64,000 bases of DNA from Cryptomeria japonica (GCF_030272615.1 NC_081409.1:613972755-614036754), one strand, 5' to 3'. Numbered from the stretch's first letter, positions 22,414-35,199 are shown. Program-made: numbers and translations. The notes: a model not told the origin generated them from the sequence alone.

Positions 22414-25137
22414 GATATAAATGTGATATTTGTTAGCATGATTTTAGGGTACAAAGCAACTCATGCAAATAGACTTAACTTAGTTTCCAGTTTATGCATT
22501 AAGAGTTCTTATGAGATGATTAAAGACAATGTAAAAATCGATGTATGTGAATGGTTAAAAGATGAGTTGATTGATAACTTAGGCAAAATCAAGAAGGATA
22601 AGAAAGGAACTTTTAGATTTTTAAATCTACATGTATGCTTGATGCTACACATAACCAAACAGGTTCCCGATATAGGCAATAAGAACCTTGGATTTGATAT
22701 ATCGGTAGGAAAACAGTTAACAGACCTATTCAACAACATGGGTGAAAACAAAGAAAAGAATATTCATGACTATTTTCAAGCACTAAAGGTTAGGATGAAG
22801 AAAAGGATTAGACTGTCACAAAAAATTGTCAACAAATACAAGGATGAAATATGTTTCGTGATAAAAAAGGATGAGATCTGGATGGAAGTAGTCATCCCAA
22901 GAACAATTTGGGTAACAGAGATGGGTTATGAGACCGATGATCATATCATTGAAAATTATGCTAAAGCACTACTGGAAGCACCAAATGAACCTAAGGAAGA
23001 AGTATTTGGTAGTGCTGAGACCATTGAAAAACAAATTCAATCTAAGAAGGGAGTGAAAAAGGTTGAAGTAGTTGTGAGAAGAGGTTCTAGACAAGCTAAG
23101 GCTATTAAAAAAGATGTACTGAAACAAACCAGTATCACTGAGGATGAGTTAGGAACTCTACAGCTTGAGACTCACCTATCATTGGTAGCTACTTCTTCAG
23201 AGAATGACATGCCTGCAACTTTCAAAAGAGTTGTAAGGAAAAGGGATCCTTCACCGGCATCCACACCCTCACCTAGAAGGACTAGACAAAAAAAACATGC
23301 AATGAGGTCTCTTGTTAGAAAGACCACACCAAAAAAAAGTTGACACCAAAGAAGAAGAAGACTAAACAAAACATGGCCCCTCTTGACAAATTGCTAAATG
23401 AAATCATAGAGGAAGGGAAACTCAAGAACATAGGAAAGGTCTATGATACACTATCAGTAGATGAAAAAGAACAAGTTGAAAATAGTGTCATTTTACACAT
23501 GGACATCTATAAGAAGTTCTTAATGGAAGTGATAGATGAACTACCAGATGAATTGTTCAAAAGACTGGAAGCAAGAAGACAATCTGTTGTAAAGCTTGAT
23601 AAGAAAATCAAAATTGAAAAGTTACTTGTTGTTTACCCAGTAAACTCACCTAAGGAGATAGATGACTTAATTGCAGAAGCCAACCGGTCAGTATTCTCTA
23701 CTGCACACCAACATATTGCATTAATGGTTGGAAGAGTGAATGAAGTAACAGAGGAAACATAAAATGCATGGGACATATTCCTTGTTGAGAAAGAAAAATA
23801 GGAAGAGTACAAGAACCCCAAACCAATGAAGGTATACTAGAAGGAGAAGGACAAAGGAAAAGGAAAGGTTGGTGGACCTCCAAGCATCAAAGTAAAAGAC
23901 AACTTACTCCCACTGCCTCCAACTACGTCACCGGTAACAACTACTGAAGATCAATCGACAGATAAGAGTTTGGACGTAGAGGATACAAATCCTAACCCTG
24001 AGGTACTATACATAGTTGATGTTGATACACAAAAGGTCAACATTATGATAGACAAAGATACAACTGGCAAGACAAATATGGCTAGTGAGCCACTAGCAAC
24101 TGACAGAATTGACAATATTGAAAGAAAAGTTGAAGTTGATAACATAGAGCAACAGGTAGAGACTCAGACTAAGACTGAAACAAAGCAACAAGCTCTGGAA
24201 TAGGAATAGAATCACATGGAAATAGTGCCACCGGCAACAGGAGAAGATCAAAAAACATTGCTTAAGGAGATGGAAATACAGACAAACCTACCAGAGGTCA
24301 CTACAAGCTTGGTTACTTCCTCGACCTGTGGAATTCAGAATGTTGGTTCCTCCTCAGCAGGTTACAAATCAACAAATGTAACTGAAGTACTTTTGGACTC
24401 CATCAAAAGGATAACAGATTGTAGTTCACAAGCTTATAAAGCTATAGATGACACAATCCCAATTTTGAAGATGATAGCTCCTAACTGTAACATAGACAAT
24501 AAGGATTCTTTAAGCCAACTTGACACTTTGTGTAAATACATCACTGAGAACACAGTGACTGTTGAACAAATAAAGGAAGAAGCATTGAAGGATAAGTTAG
24601 AAATTGAAAAGAAAAAATTATTTGAAGATTAGATAAAGAAGTGTACTAAGGAATTTGACACACTTCTATCGGAACTATGCAACATATTGAAGGAATTTAA
24701 AACTCTGTACAAATATACTTGCAAGAAAAACTTTTTGATAGTGGACATAGACAAGAAAATAAGCAAGGTACAGGAAGAAATAAATAAACTTGCAGACAAT
24801 TTTGTTAATTCACCTGATACATTATCAATTTTTGAGCAAAAGGTAACTAGTTTTGAGGTAGAACTACTGAAGCTAGAGAGAGAAAAGGAGAGGATAATAA
24901 ACAAGGCTAAAAATCTGAGACTAAGACTAAGTCCAAGATTGGACTATCTAGCATCATTACGGAAGAAAATATCTGAGGCACTAGTACAGGGATAGAAAAC
25001 ATTGATAGAGCATATGCAGCACGTCACCGGTACAGTTCAAAGAATAGAGACAACAATAAAGGACAAGAAGTTTATGGAAAGTATAAAATTGATTTTGGCA
25101 AATCTTTTTCAAATTGTAACCACCCAGTTACAAGGTT
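22414..25137 (+). pseudogene. Element B second ORF, 3' part (unrecognised protein)
   Basis: Continues the ORF cut at 9114; joining across the GATAT duplication keeps the frame. It is open to about 23340, then shifts frame at a run of eight A residues (TTPKKS to TPKKKKTK) and continues in one frame to about 25137. Interrupting stops are at 23760 (TAA), 23800, 23839, 24202, 24208, 24630 and 24993 (all TAG), each fitting Gln (for example K*EEY, Y*KEK, E*E*NH). The total would be near 1,070 residues. The first half is globular. Then follow a Lys/Arg-rich stretch (about 23230-23370), an acidic Thr/Asp-rich linker and a C-terminal coiled coil (about 24540-25060). There are no enzyme motifs and the function is unknown. 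Confidence 0.65.
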
Positions 25138-25184
25138 GAGACTACAACTCTACTAAAATCTTGACAACCTTTGTCATTGATGCC

Positions 25185-25338
25185 AAAGGGGGAGTAGTAG
25201 TATGAGAAAATAACCAGAAAAAGACTTATCTACTCATGGGGAGCTCTTATATTTTTGGTAATATTTTGGTACACAATATTTTTGGATCACAAGTTTTGGA
25301 ATTTTCTCATGAGTGTTGCCATCAATGCCAAAGGGGGA
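25185..25338 (+). other. Two polypurine tracts of element B
   Basis: AAAGGGGGA at 25330-25338 is 3 bases before the 3' LTR. A second copy, AAAGGGGGAG, is at 25185-25194. Both follow ATGCC, the same context as the A-element tract (GCCAAAGGGGGAGAT). Confidence 0.85.
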
Positions 25339-25341
25339 TAT

Positions 25342-26115
25342 TGTTGGCATATGAACACTCCAGTGAGACATTGTAGGTGATTGAAGGTTTTGTCATTGAT
25401 GGCAACCTTACAATCCTATGGCACCGGCAAGGCATTACACTGACACTAGCAAGATCAGACTCTACACCGGCACTCAGACCATCGGTACAGAGGCCGACAG
25501 GATTTTTGTTGTAATATATTTTGTTTATTATTTATAAAAGCATTGTAAGCCAACTTGGCAAGTTGTAAAATGAATCTTATATAAGAGAGATCATTGTAGA
25601 ACATTTTGTAAGGAAGTAAGAGGAATGTAATTAGGCAAATTAAGGTAGACCTATTATGCGAATTATAGGTTAAGGTTTTATGTAAGAAGAAGAGCAGAAA
25701 CCAGTACTGGATCTGGCATTACAGATGATATTTTGAAGCAATACAAGATACTGGATTTGTTTAATCCATTTTGTAAGTCAGTGAGACTTCCCATTTTGTA
25801 TTTGAGTAGTGAGCTCTAGGCAGTTGGCCTTCCTACATGTGCAAGCTCCTTTTGTAGCAATAATATTCTCTTATTGGCCAGTAAGTGAATATTGTGGGTC
25901 ACAAATCCCACCGAGGTTTTTCCCACACCGGGTTTCCTCGTTAAATCGTTGTGTTATGGTGTGTTTTTCATGTGGATTCTTTTAATTCTATTTATTGCAT
26001 TATTTCTTGCATACCGGTACACTGCTATAATATGTTCTACATGTTTTAAGTTAAGAAATTCAATTCACTGGTTAGATACTGACCCCCCCTCTCAGTATCT
26101 GTGGGAATCCTAACA
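25342..26115 (+). repeat. 3' LTR of element B
   Basis: 774 bp, uninterrupted, TGTTGGCATATGAACACTCC to GGGAATCCTAACA. It provides the empty-site reference for the insert at 5057-6711. Confidence 0.93.
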
Positions 26116-26120
26116 CATAC

Positions 26121-29100
26121 CAAGCTCTAGGAGCTTGTTTCAATCTATATTAATCTTTCTTCAATATGCAAACCATATCTTTATCATCTGTCAGTGAAAA
26201 TCCATCAGGTTGCTCAATGTATACTTCTTCCTCAAATTCACCATTCAAAAATGCACATTTAACATCCATTTGATAAACCTTATAGTTCTTATAAGCTACA
26301 TAGGCAAGAAATAGTCTAACAACTTCAATTCTAGCTACAGGTGCAAATGTCTCACCATAATCAATTCCTTCCATTTGACAATATCCTTTACAAACCAATC
26401 TAGCCTTCTTTCTTACAACTTGACCATCCTCATTCAATTTATTCCTAAAAACCCATTTAGTTCCAATAACATTCTTAATTTTTAGGTTGGGGAACTAAAG
26501 TCCAAGTTTCATTCATCTCTATCTGATCTAATTCATCTCTCATATCCTTTAACCAATGTTCATCCTTACAATCTTCAATAACAAATGTTGGTTCAACTTG
26601 AGAAATAAGACATACCTCTTCATTTGCCAATATTCTTCTTTTCATAACTCCCTTGTTCCTATCTCTAGTGTTTTGATCTTCAAAATTATTTAATCTTACA
26701 TACCTTGGTGTCTTCTAAACTTCAAGTTCACTACTCTGATCATCAGTCACAATTGAATTTTCTGATTGTGTCGGTGTAACTGTCTCAGTTTCCTATACCG
26801 GTTGAGGCATTGTTGGTTCAGTTATGATCATTTCCATTGTCAGTTCCCTTTAATATGATATAGAATGATTTTTGTACTGCTCATCCACTTTCACACTAGC
26901 ACTCTCCACAATTTTCTGCAATCTTTTGTTATAACATTTATATGCTTTTCTTTGAATTGAATAACCAAGAAATATCTCTTCATCACATCTAGGATCAAAC
27001 TTTCCAATTGAATCATCTCTTTTGATATAGCATTTACTTCCAAAATTTTTGAAATACTTAACAGTACGTGTATGTCCAAACCATAATTCATAAGGGGTCT
27101 TACCAGTTTCACCTTTGATGTGAACTTTGTTGAATGTGTAGACTGTTGTACTCACTGCTTCTCTCCAGTAGATATGAGGCAATTTGGCTTCCATCATCAT
27201 AGATCTTGCTGCATCCAAAATGGTTTTGTTCTATCTTTCCACCACTCCATTCTGCTAAGGAGTCCGAGGTGCAGATAACTGTCTCTTGATTCCATTTGTC
27301 TCACAATAACTGTTAAATTCATGAGAAGTGAACTCACCGCCATGATCTGATCTTAGACATTTGATTTTCAATCCAGTTTCTATTTCAACCTTTTCTTTAA
27401 AGATCTTGAATTTCTCAAAAGCTTCAGACTTTTCCCTAAGAAAAGTCACCCACATCATCCTAGAATAGTCATCAATAATCAACATGAAATACCTATCACC
27501 TTGAAAGCTTATAGTCCTTGCTGGACCATATAAGTCAGTGTGAATCAAATCAAGTACATCATTATATTTATCATGTATGCTCTTAAAAGAAGTTCTATCT
27601 TGTTTTCCCAATTCACATTCCTTACATACTAGACTATGAGGCTTCATAATCTTAGGTATATCTCTAACTGCCTTAGTTGAGCTGATCTTAACAATACAAC
27701 CAAAATTAACATGACACAACCTCTTATGCCATAACCAACTCTTATCAATATGAGCAGTCAAACATGTCTTATTACTAGTGTTCAAGTGAAAGATATTACC
27801 TCTAGTCTAAGTACCGGTTGCAATCTCCAAACTAGTCTTGTTAATTATTTTGCATTTTTTATCTTCAAACTAAAGTTGGAAACCCTTGTCCACCAATTGA
27901 CCAACACTCAAAATATTATTCTTTAAACCTTCTACATAATAGACATTATTAGTGTTATGCTTTCCATCCAAAGAAATAATACCTCTACCTCTGATCATAC
28001 ATGCTTTGTCATCTCCAAATCTGACTTGACCACCATTATATTCTTGCAGGGACAAAAATTTCCCTTTATCTCCAGTCATATGATGTGAGCATCCACTATC
28101 AATTACCCATTCATCATTGTCTTCAAATTTTGTTGCCAAGGCCTTTTCTTCATTTTTGATAGCCAGTTCTGGTTCATATTCCTTTAAAGCATAGAAAACC
28201 CATTCCTTTCCATTGTTCGATCCACTAGCAGGGTCTTTTGTCGGTTCATCTCCAGAGTAATCAGTTACTCATTCCTCATCCACTATGTAGCATTGTTTAC
28301 TTATCTTGAATCTATATCTATCTTGGTTAGGCTTAAATGATTTCTTAACTCTTTCCTCAAACCTTGCATTCCTTTTAGGACATCTAGATGCAAAATGACC
28401 AATCTTATTACATGTAAAATATTTGAAAGGTGTTTTAGGTACTTTTCTAGCAAATAAGACTTTAGGTTGCTCAAATTATTCATCTTCTTTCCTCATGTCT
28501 TCCAATTATTTACATATAAAAATTTCCAATCACTTTTACCGGTAGATGATGATGATGCATGAAAAGAAGGTTCAGACTTTATAGCTCCAAAAGATCCAAA
28601 TTCTTCAAGCTCAAAAGCAGATAATTTTCCAATCAGAATGTCTTTGTTAACTAAAGAGTTTGCCATTGTTCTCAACTCATTAATTGCAGTTTCCTTCATC
28701 TTGTAAGCCAGTGTAAGGGTTCTCAAGACTTTGGAAACTATTTCATCTTCACTCAGAACACCTCCAAAACATTGAATTCTCATAACAATCTCATTTATTC
28801 TTTCCATAAACACAACAATTCTTTCATTATCTTCCATCTTCAAGTTTTCATATCTTACCTGGTAGCCATCAAGTTTGGTAATTTTGATAGTAGGATCATC
28901 TTCATTCAGATTTTTCAATTTGTCCCACATAACCTTTTCTGATGATTTATCAGTCAATCCCATGATCTACTGATCAGTAAGTGCACACAAGAGGGATTCT
29001 CTAGCTCTACAATCATTTTTAATATTCTTGTGCAAGTCTACAGGAGCAGGATTGCCAGATGTCAGATCATAAGGTGTGTATCCTTTCTTAGTGATCTCCC

Positions 29101-29230
29101 AAATATCTTTTCCAATATATCTAAGATGAGTCTCCATTTGAATTTTCCATATCCCATAATTTGTTCCATCAAGCTTAGGGATTTCTCTTCTGAAAATAGT
29201 TGTCGGTAGATTAGAAGTCTTAGCTGCCAT
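26121..29230 (-). pseudogene. Element A gag-pol, 5' part: Gag, protease, integrase, start of reverse transcriptase
   Basis: Starts MAAKTSN at 29230. Gag has the KLDGTNYGIWK motif (about 29175). The zinc knuckle at about 28410 reads YFTCNKIGHFASRC, its first Cys replaced by Tyr. Protease DSGCSHHMTG lies near 28090. GAG-pre-integrase H/C residues (WHKRLCH, CKECELGK) are at about 27735-27610. Integrase has HTDLYGP, IDDYSR and NGVVER as catalytic-core landmarks. The reverse transcriptase start has [19 protein letters not shown] and [12 protein letters not shown]. The coding joins the left piece at the CATAC duplication. In-frame stops include TAGs at about 28964, 27867, 27806, 27254 and 27221; the last two hit the conserved integrase motif where the family has Gln. 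The element is inactive. Confidence 0.93.
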
Positions 29231-29274
29231 AGGATCTACCTCAAGCAGTTAAGCTTTTGCAAAAGAGGACCAAA

Positions 29275-29286
29275 GCTTTGATACCA
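29275..29286 (-). other. Primer binding site of element A
   Basis: The minus strand reads TGGTATCAAAGC, 2 bases after the LTR end, matching the copia initiator tRNA-Met class with one difference. Confidence 0.85.
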
Positions 29287-29288
29287 AT

Positions 29289-30545
29289 TGTTAGGATAAC
29301 CAATGAACAATTGAGAGGGGGGGTGAATCAGTTGTTAATAGATTATAACATTTAATCCACTTAATAACCTTTAACCTGATTAAGTACTGGTAAAGCAGAA
29401 ATAGATACTAGTAAACAATACAACTTAAAATTAAACATATAATCAATGCAAAGTAACCATACCACATAACACCATGATTTATACATGGAAAACCCATAAA
29501 GGGAAAAACCACAGTGGAAAGCCTACCCATGGTCAGATGATACTTCTGCAGAAAGTATGTGATAAAATGAAGGGCCTGCACATGCAGGAAGGCGCACTGC
29601 CTAGAGAGTACTGCTCATTACAAAAGAGTCTCACTAACTACAGAGAGGCAACAACCATCTCAAGATAAATGGACAACAATCTAATAAATTGAACTGCCAA
29701 AGATAGCATCTACCATGCCTAATTACAATCCTAGTTAAGCTCAATACCTGTGGCCTTTGACCTCTTCCTTAATCCTAATTTGATCACCTATGATTGACCA
29801 AATCTCCTTCGTATATGATATTGTATTCCAAGACCGCGACTTCTTATTCCATTCCATACCATGATCTACAATGAGATCTTACATCATTTTATACAAACCC
29901 TAAGGCCTAAACAAATTATGTCAGCCACCTAAAAGATATTACAATAAGATCATTGCATAAATTCATATTACAATGATATGCCATGTCATCTTTAGACCAA
30001 AACAACAATTAACAAATCCATAAAACATCTTGAAAGATCCCGGTAACGTGTAGAGTACATGTTAACATGATACTGGTCCATAACCTAGATAGGTACCAGA
30101 CCTATTCTGGGTCCACCACGCTAAAGAAATGTCTTCAAGCAGTTGAAGAATGATCAAAGTACATCTTCAGCATCCTGAAATCCATGTAGAAGTTGTACCA
30201 ACACCAATTGTGCATCATGTCAAGATTTGTCAGTGAGAGCTCTATTGGTAAAGCCTTAAACTAGTGCCGGTAAGGGTTTACCAGAGTGTATGATAGCATC
30301 TGATTACCAAGTCAATACCATCTGACCACAACATTATCTAGAAGCATATACCACATGTAACCAATCACATTCCATAGATCTAAACATGCCGAAAGTGTCC
30401 AACAGATAGTCTCTTCTGTCGGTAACACTAGATCTTCTACCGGTAACCAAAACCTATCTGATGGTAACAACCATAATAGCTAATGTTGACATCAATGACA
30501 AAACATCAATGCAACACATAATCAATTCATCCAATAATGCCAACA
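29289..30545 (-). repeat. LTR of element A, right copy (5' LTR on coding strand)
   Basis: 1257 bp, TG...CA, partner of 1555-3194. It gives the empty site for the 375-bp insert. Confidence 0.93.
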
Positions 30546-33100
30546 ATAATTGGTGATTATAGAGCCTCATTGGGCCTTTCCAGAAATAACATCCATAGAA
30601 ATAGTCAATGAGTTTGTCCTAAGAGTTGGTAAAGTGTGGTTAGAAAGGTACAAGGCAAGTCTAAAGGAAAAATTAATTAGAAATATTGCCTCAAAGAAAA
30701 AGAAAAGGGGTGAAATTGGTTATAAAGAATATGATAATTTCTTTGTTCAAAATAAAAGTATTCTAATGACTAAGGTGGTTGGCCCAAGCACCATAATAAA
30801 TGACATAGAGGCCTATACTATTGGGGTAGAAGTGGTCACCACAAATTAAGATCTCAATCAAACAACCAAGAGTGTAATGGTAAACCATATGATAGGTTGA
30901 GTAGGTCTAAAGTTAGTGAAGTATCCACTTCTAACAAACATTTAGCACAATCGGTAACAATAGAAAATACACAAGAGGTGATGAGGGAAATATCAGTGTC
31001 TATGACATAGTCCATAGCAAAATTATTTTCTACACCACCCTTAGTAATAAATGTAGCAATGGAATGAATGATGGGAATTCTTCCATTGGGAGGAAGTCAA
31101 GAGAATGGCACTCTTGAGACGCCAAACATGTCAGAAGAGATAAACAAAGCAATTAAAAGATATATAGAATGACAAGAAAGGAAGGTATAGGAACAAGCAT
31201 TGAAAGGAAAATCCACATAGGTGTCACAAGATATTTATATTTATAAGGATTAGGCTATTTAAATATTTGTGACATCACAATATAATATTACAGATGTCAA
31301 TCAAGGAGGTTTCACATCTTTAGATAAAGATGAATCATTTGAATCAGAAAGTCAAGGAATTAGAAAGGATATGGAGGTGATTTTTGAATTGGTAAATGAG
31401 GAAGTCAAGATGCCACATGAACATATTATAAAATAGGGTGCAAGAGAAACCTTTAACAATGTTGAAGAATAATGGGTGGGCGACAATCAAAATAATCAAA
31501 ATAATCTAGAAGCAGAGATAAAACAACATACTAAGGATCAATTTTTAGAGCAACAACTAGAGATAGGAATGGAAGAAATCACAAATAATCTTGTTGAGGA
31601 TCAATCTGAAGTGGGATAAATACCTCAAAGCAAAAATGGGGTAGACTTGAATTTGGAAAATATTTCGCACATAGAAACTGAAGAAAACAAAGAAGAATAT
31701 GAGGAAGTGGAAAGAACTAAAAGTTTGAAAAATGTACAGAGACCAATTATAGAAACAGAAGAAAATCCCGAAAAAGAGATTCTCATGCATAGAGTTAAAG
31801 CAATAGAAAAAGGAGATGAAATTTGACTAGGTTGTACTTAGATAAAAGATGTTAAACATGAAATAGAACAAAGAGACAAGAGTAAAGAATATAATCCTAA
31901 AAGGGGCACTCATTAAGAAAGTGTTGAAAGTCATCAACAACAAGCAGAATCAAGCAATAAATAGATTCTAGATTGGCTACCAAAGTAGTTAACTAAAGGC
32001 TCAAGTGGAATTGTTTCCTTTGGATTTTAATAGTAAATTATGAGCTCCGCAAATATCCAATAAACAGGTAAGGCCAAATAATAGATATACCACTAAGTTT
32101 AATGTCACTAGAGAGTGATAATTGTACCTTATGGAACCACTAGTCAATAAATATCTATAGGACATCATAGTGGAAAATTATCATATTACTACAATAAATC
32201 TAGGTGATTCCTCTAGGTATGTTTGTCCTAGTTTAATGAGCAAAGAGTTAGAAATAAATTATTAAAAATAGGCTCAGAAAGGACCAAAATAAATTGAAGA
32301 AGTAGAAAAATTCATATAAATCAATTGACTCAATTCATCAAATAAATAATTTAGCTTGGGAAAATAATGGCAAAATTACTAGCTCATCCCATACTCATGG
32401 AAAAAGAATAAGTTGACACCATGGAAACTATTAAACACAAATATTTAGTTCTAGATGAATGGGTATAAGATGTCTTAGGAGAGGTAAAGAAAACTCTTCA
32501 AAAGGCAATATCAAGGTATTTCTCATTTGGACAACTACTTGATAAAGTAAGAAGATTGCAAGGATGTTGCATAGAAACTTTAGAGAAAATTGAAGTAGAG
32601 TTGTAGAAGGTGATAAAATTAGAATACATCAATCCCCATATTTTGATAAATGAAGGAATAATGACTAGAGATAAATTCTGTAATATCACTAGATGGAAGA
32701 TACACCAGGAATGGTGCCCAAGTAAGTCACTTAGGTGAATTTATGGAAAGAACAAAGAAGGCATTAGTAACCTTGAATGATATGAGAGAACAAGACAAAA
32801 AACATCTTAATTATTAAGGATAGTTTGATCAAGGATGTGATCAAAGGAAATGATGATAGGGTAGTAAAAGGATTTGATAAATATTACAATGATAGAATGA
32901 TTAATCCATTAGCTAGAGTAAACACATAGTTCATGGATGATATAAGACTGAGCAAAATGGTGGCTTGTTAGTATGAATCTAGAACATAGGAAAGGGATAA
33001 AGAAACATTTGAGTGTGTTGAAAATTAGTATGTCTTAGATTCTTAATTGGACCTTGGTGGATCATTTGAGAAACAAGAAATTTTGAACTTTTTTATTTCT
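30546..33100 (+). pseudogene. Element D, right part: decayed large ORF
   Basis: Resumes after A's duplicated ATAAT. A 99-codon open stretch lies at 30550-30849. Then come many stop-broken stretches in shifting frames: a Glu/Asn/Ile-rich acidic region (about 31360-31830) and a probable coiled coil near 32440-32640 (VKKTLQKAI, LLDKVRRLQG). Coding character fades after about 33080. No known domain is seen. The layout of a globular part followed by an acidic, coiled-coil C-terminus is like the ORFs in element B and in the CACTA element. 33101-33372 shows nothing recognisable. Confidence 0.4.
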
Positions 33101-33372
33101 CCTTGACAAGAGCATCACTAAAGAAGGGATTGAATAGTAAGTGGGTTGATACAGAGGCTTTACAATAGACCAATAGGATTATTGATCACTCGTGAGAAAT
33201 ATAAATGCCACTACAATTAAAGATTAGTAAGGTGGATAATTTTGAATATTGATACTATCTACCTGAAAGATGGTTAAGGTAAAATATCAATAGAACAATA
33301 AGTATACCAATGAAACATCATATGTGAAGGATCTAATAAATAAAACAAGTTAAATAAACAATCCCTCCAAGA

Positions 33373-34636
33373 TGTCCCATTTTTCTCTATCTCATAAGAT
33401 TCATCGATTCATAGTTGCTCTCAGATCATTGAGCAACTGACCTTTAGAATGACAACTCCAAGAACAAGTCATATGTGATGAAAATTATCTATATGCAAAT
33501 GCAACTAAGATCTATAAGATGATAACAAAGATTGCTATGATATTGATATTATGCTATGATAATGATAAAATTCTTCTAAATGTTATGGATTGCGATTGAA
33601 ACAAAGAGAGGAAAAATTAAGATTTGGTGATCTTGATAGACAATAACATGAATATGTAAAACTTGGTGGATCCTTATAATATGGGAATGAGGTCTATTTA
33701 TAGAAGAAATGGGTAATTAGATGGTTAAGATTGAGTTATCTTAACAAGGTCTAGGATTGAATGATCCTCAATCCATGTGAAACTTTCAAACCAATCCCAT
33801 GTTGACAAGTGTCAATATGAGAAGGTTTGAGAGGGGAGAGAAGAGGCATTAAATGCCTAAAGAGACATTATGGTTACCCTAGGGGGTTTGGTTAAGGTTG
33901 AGTTAATGGATAATCCTTTTATCCAAGGGATAAAATCTTATGCAAGGGTTAAAGGATAACTATGGTCAAAGAAATGAATGCCTAAAGAGAACCATGAGTT
34001 AAATGGATGGTTAAGTTAGAGAGAAAGTTTCTAAACAAGGTTTACAAGTGGGTTAACTATTAATTGTTTGAGAAGAATTTGGAGGTTATCTTGTAGAAGG
34101 GATAAAACCTTTAATGGTTATTGAAGACTTTGCATGTTTTTGAGAAGTGACCCCTTGTTAAGTAATGTGCAAATGGTTAGGAGGGGGATTAGAATGAGTT
34201 GAAAAGGATTAGAAGAATCTAGAAGAGGTTTAAGCATGCAAGTGGGTTTGTAGGAAAATGCAAGTGGGAAAGATTTTAAGGATTTTAATTGAAATAAAAT
34301 TCATTTATTTCAATTATTGGTGCAACTTGCATTTAGATAGATATTTAAACAAGTATTGATTTATATAAATGTGAAAAGGGGATTTAATCAAATAAATATG
34401 ATTTATTTAATTAAAAGTCTAAATTTAGAATTAAATCAAATAAATTGAATAATTTATTTAATTAATAGAGGAAGGGGGCTGAATTAATTAAATATTAATT
34501 TAATTAATAGTTGGAAAATGGATGATTGAAATGGATGATTGATTAATAAAATGTGAATTTAATTAATAGCTAGATGGATGATAATTAAAAAAATATAAAA
34601 TTCATTTAATTGTGTGGTCAGAAATATGTGTCTACA
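33373..34636 (-). repeat. LTR of element E, a relative of C (left edge approximate)
   Basis: Ends GTGTCTACA at 34636, followed by the polypurine complement TTTTGCCCCTCTTTGA, identical to element C's LTR/PPT junction. A minus-strand TATA box CTATAAATAG is at 33694-33703. The left edge is placed at TGTCCCATTTT (33373) only because it supplies a TG end; no duplication could be checked because the other LTR is not in the window. Confidence 0.65.
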
Positions 34637-35053
34637 TTTTGCCCCTCTTTGAAGTGATGTGTGTCCACACGTTGATTCAAAGAAAAATCGCTTGATGATG
34701 CTAATAAAAAATTTGATTTGCCCCTAATATTGATTGTTGGATAATAGTGTGAGCATGCCCCCTTAGGAGATTAATTGAGAAAATTTGATGATTTTTTTCT
34801 TTTTGAAGTTGTCAAAAAAATTGATTTTTTTTTTGAATTTTTGCGAAATTGATCTCTTGAGAAAAATGATTTAATTTTTAAGAATATGAGGTGAGTACAA
34901 CACACCCAAATTCCCTACACGTCCATCCATGTGGCATGCCCCACTTGAATCACCACGTGCTATATAAACCCTTGGGGCTCACTTTCAAGATCATTTGCAC
35001 ATTTGTCATTTGGTGATTAGAGCTTGTGGAGTGAAAATGAGAGCTTGGAGAAA

Positions 35054-35128
35054 ATGGTGCCACCTTATGCCACCCAAAAATTCAAGAGAGTTCATCGATT
35101 TGAGAGACCAATGACATATGGACCTCCG
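35054..35128 (+). pseudogene. Orphan first exon of element E's antisense PMD-type gene
   Basis: 25 codons (MVPPYATQKF...), basic, ending at a consensus GTAAGT donor. It is identified only by matching position, phase, length and the RVHRFERP / RVRTFGRP similarity with exon 1 of the PMD gene in element C. No second exon is present before the element is lost at about 36250. Confidence 0.45.
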
Positions 35129-35199
35129 GTAAGTTAAATTTGAACCTCCCTTGTGTTAAAAATGTCAATTTGTGAATGATTTTTGTTGATTTTTCCCAC

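Larger units (their letters stand above)
4594..26115 (+). mobile_element. Element B: non-autonomous LTR retrotransposon with Gag-like and large unknown ORFs
   Basis: Inserted into the reverse transcriptase gene of A. CATAC at 4589-4593 is repeated at 26116-26120. LTRs at both ends start TGTTGGCAT and end ATCCTAACA. A primer binding site matching the initiator-Met class and a polypurine tract are present. Between them are a coiled-coil/zinc-knuckle ORF and a large ORF split by element C. I see no protease, integrase, reverse transcriptase or RNase H motif, so B must have been moved by another element's enzymes. Its LTR termini, PBS and PPT match those of A closely (both carry CTGATTCACCCCC near the LTR end), so an A-type copia is the likely helper. 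That last point is inference. Confidence 0.9.
1555..30545 (-). mobile_element. Element A: Ty1/copia LTR retrotransposon, interrupted by element B
   Basis: Full copia element on the minus strand. The five bases before it (ATAAT, 1550-1554) repeat directly after it (30546-30550), a clean target-site duplication. Termini are TG...CA: on the coding strand the LTR starts TGTTGGCATTATT and ends ATCCTAACA. An initiator-Met-type primer binding site and a polypurine tract lie just inside the LTRs. Domain order on the minus strand is Gag, zinc knuckle, protease, GAG-pre-integrase, integrase, reverse transcriptase, RNase H, the Ty1/copia order. The reverse transcriptase is cut at 4593/26116 by element B. 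Without inserts the element is about 7.1 kb, normal for the family. Many stop codons make it inactive. Confidence 0.95.
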
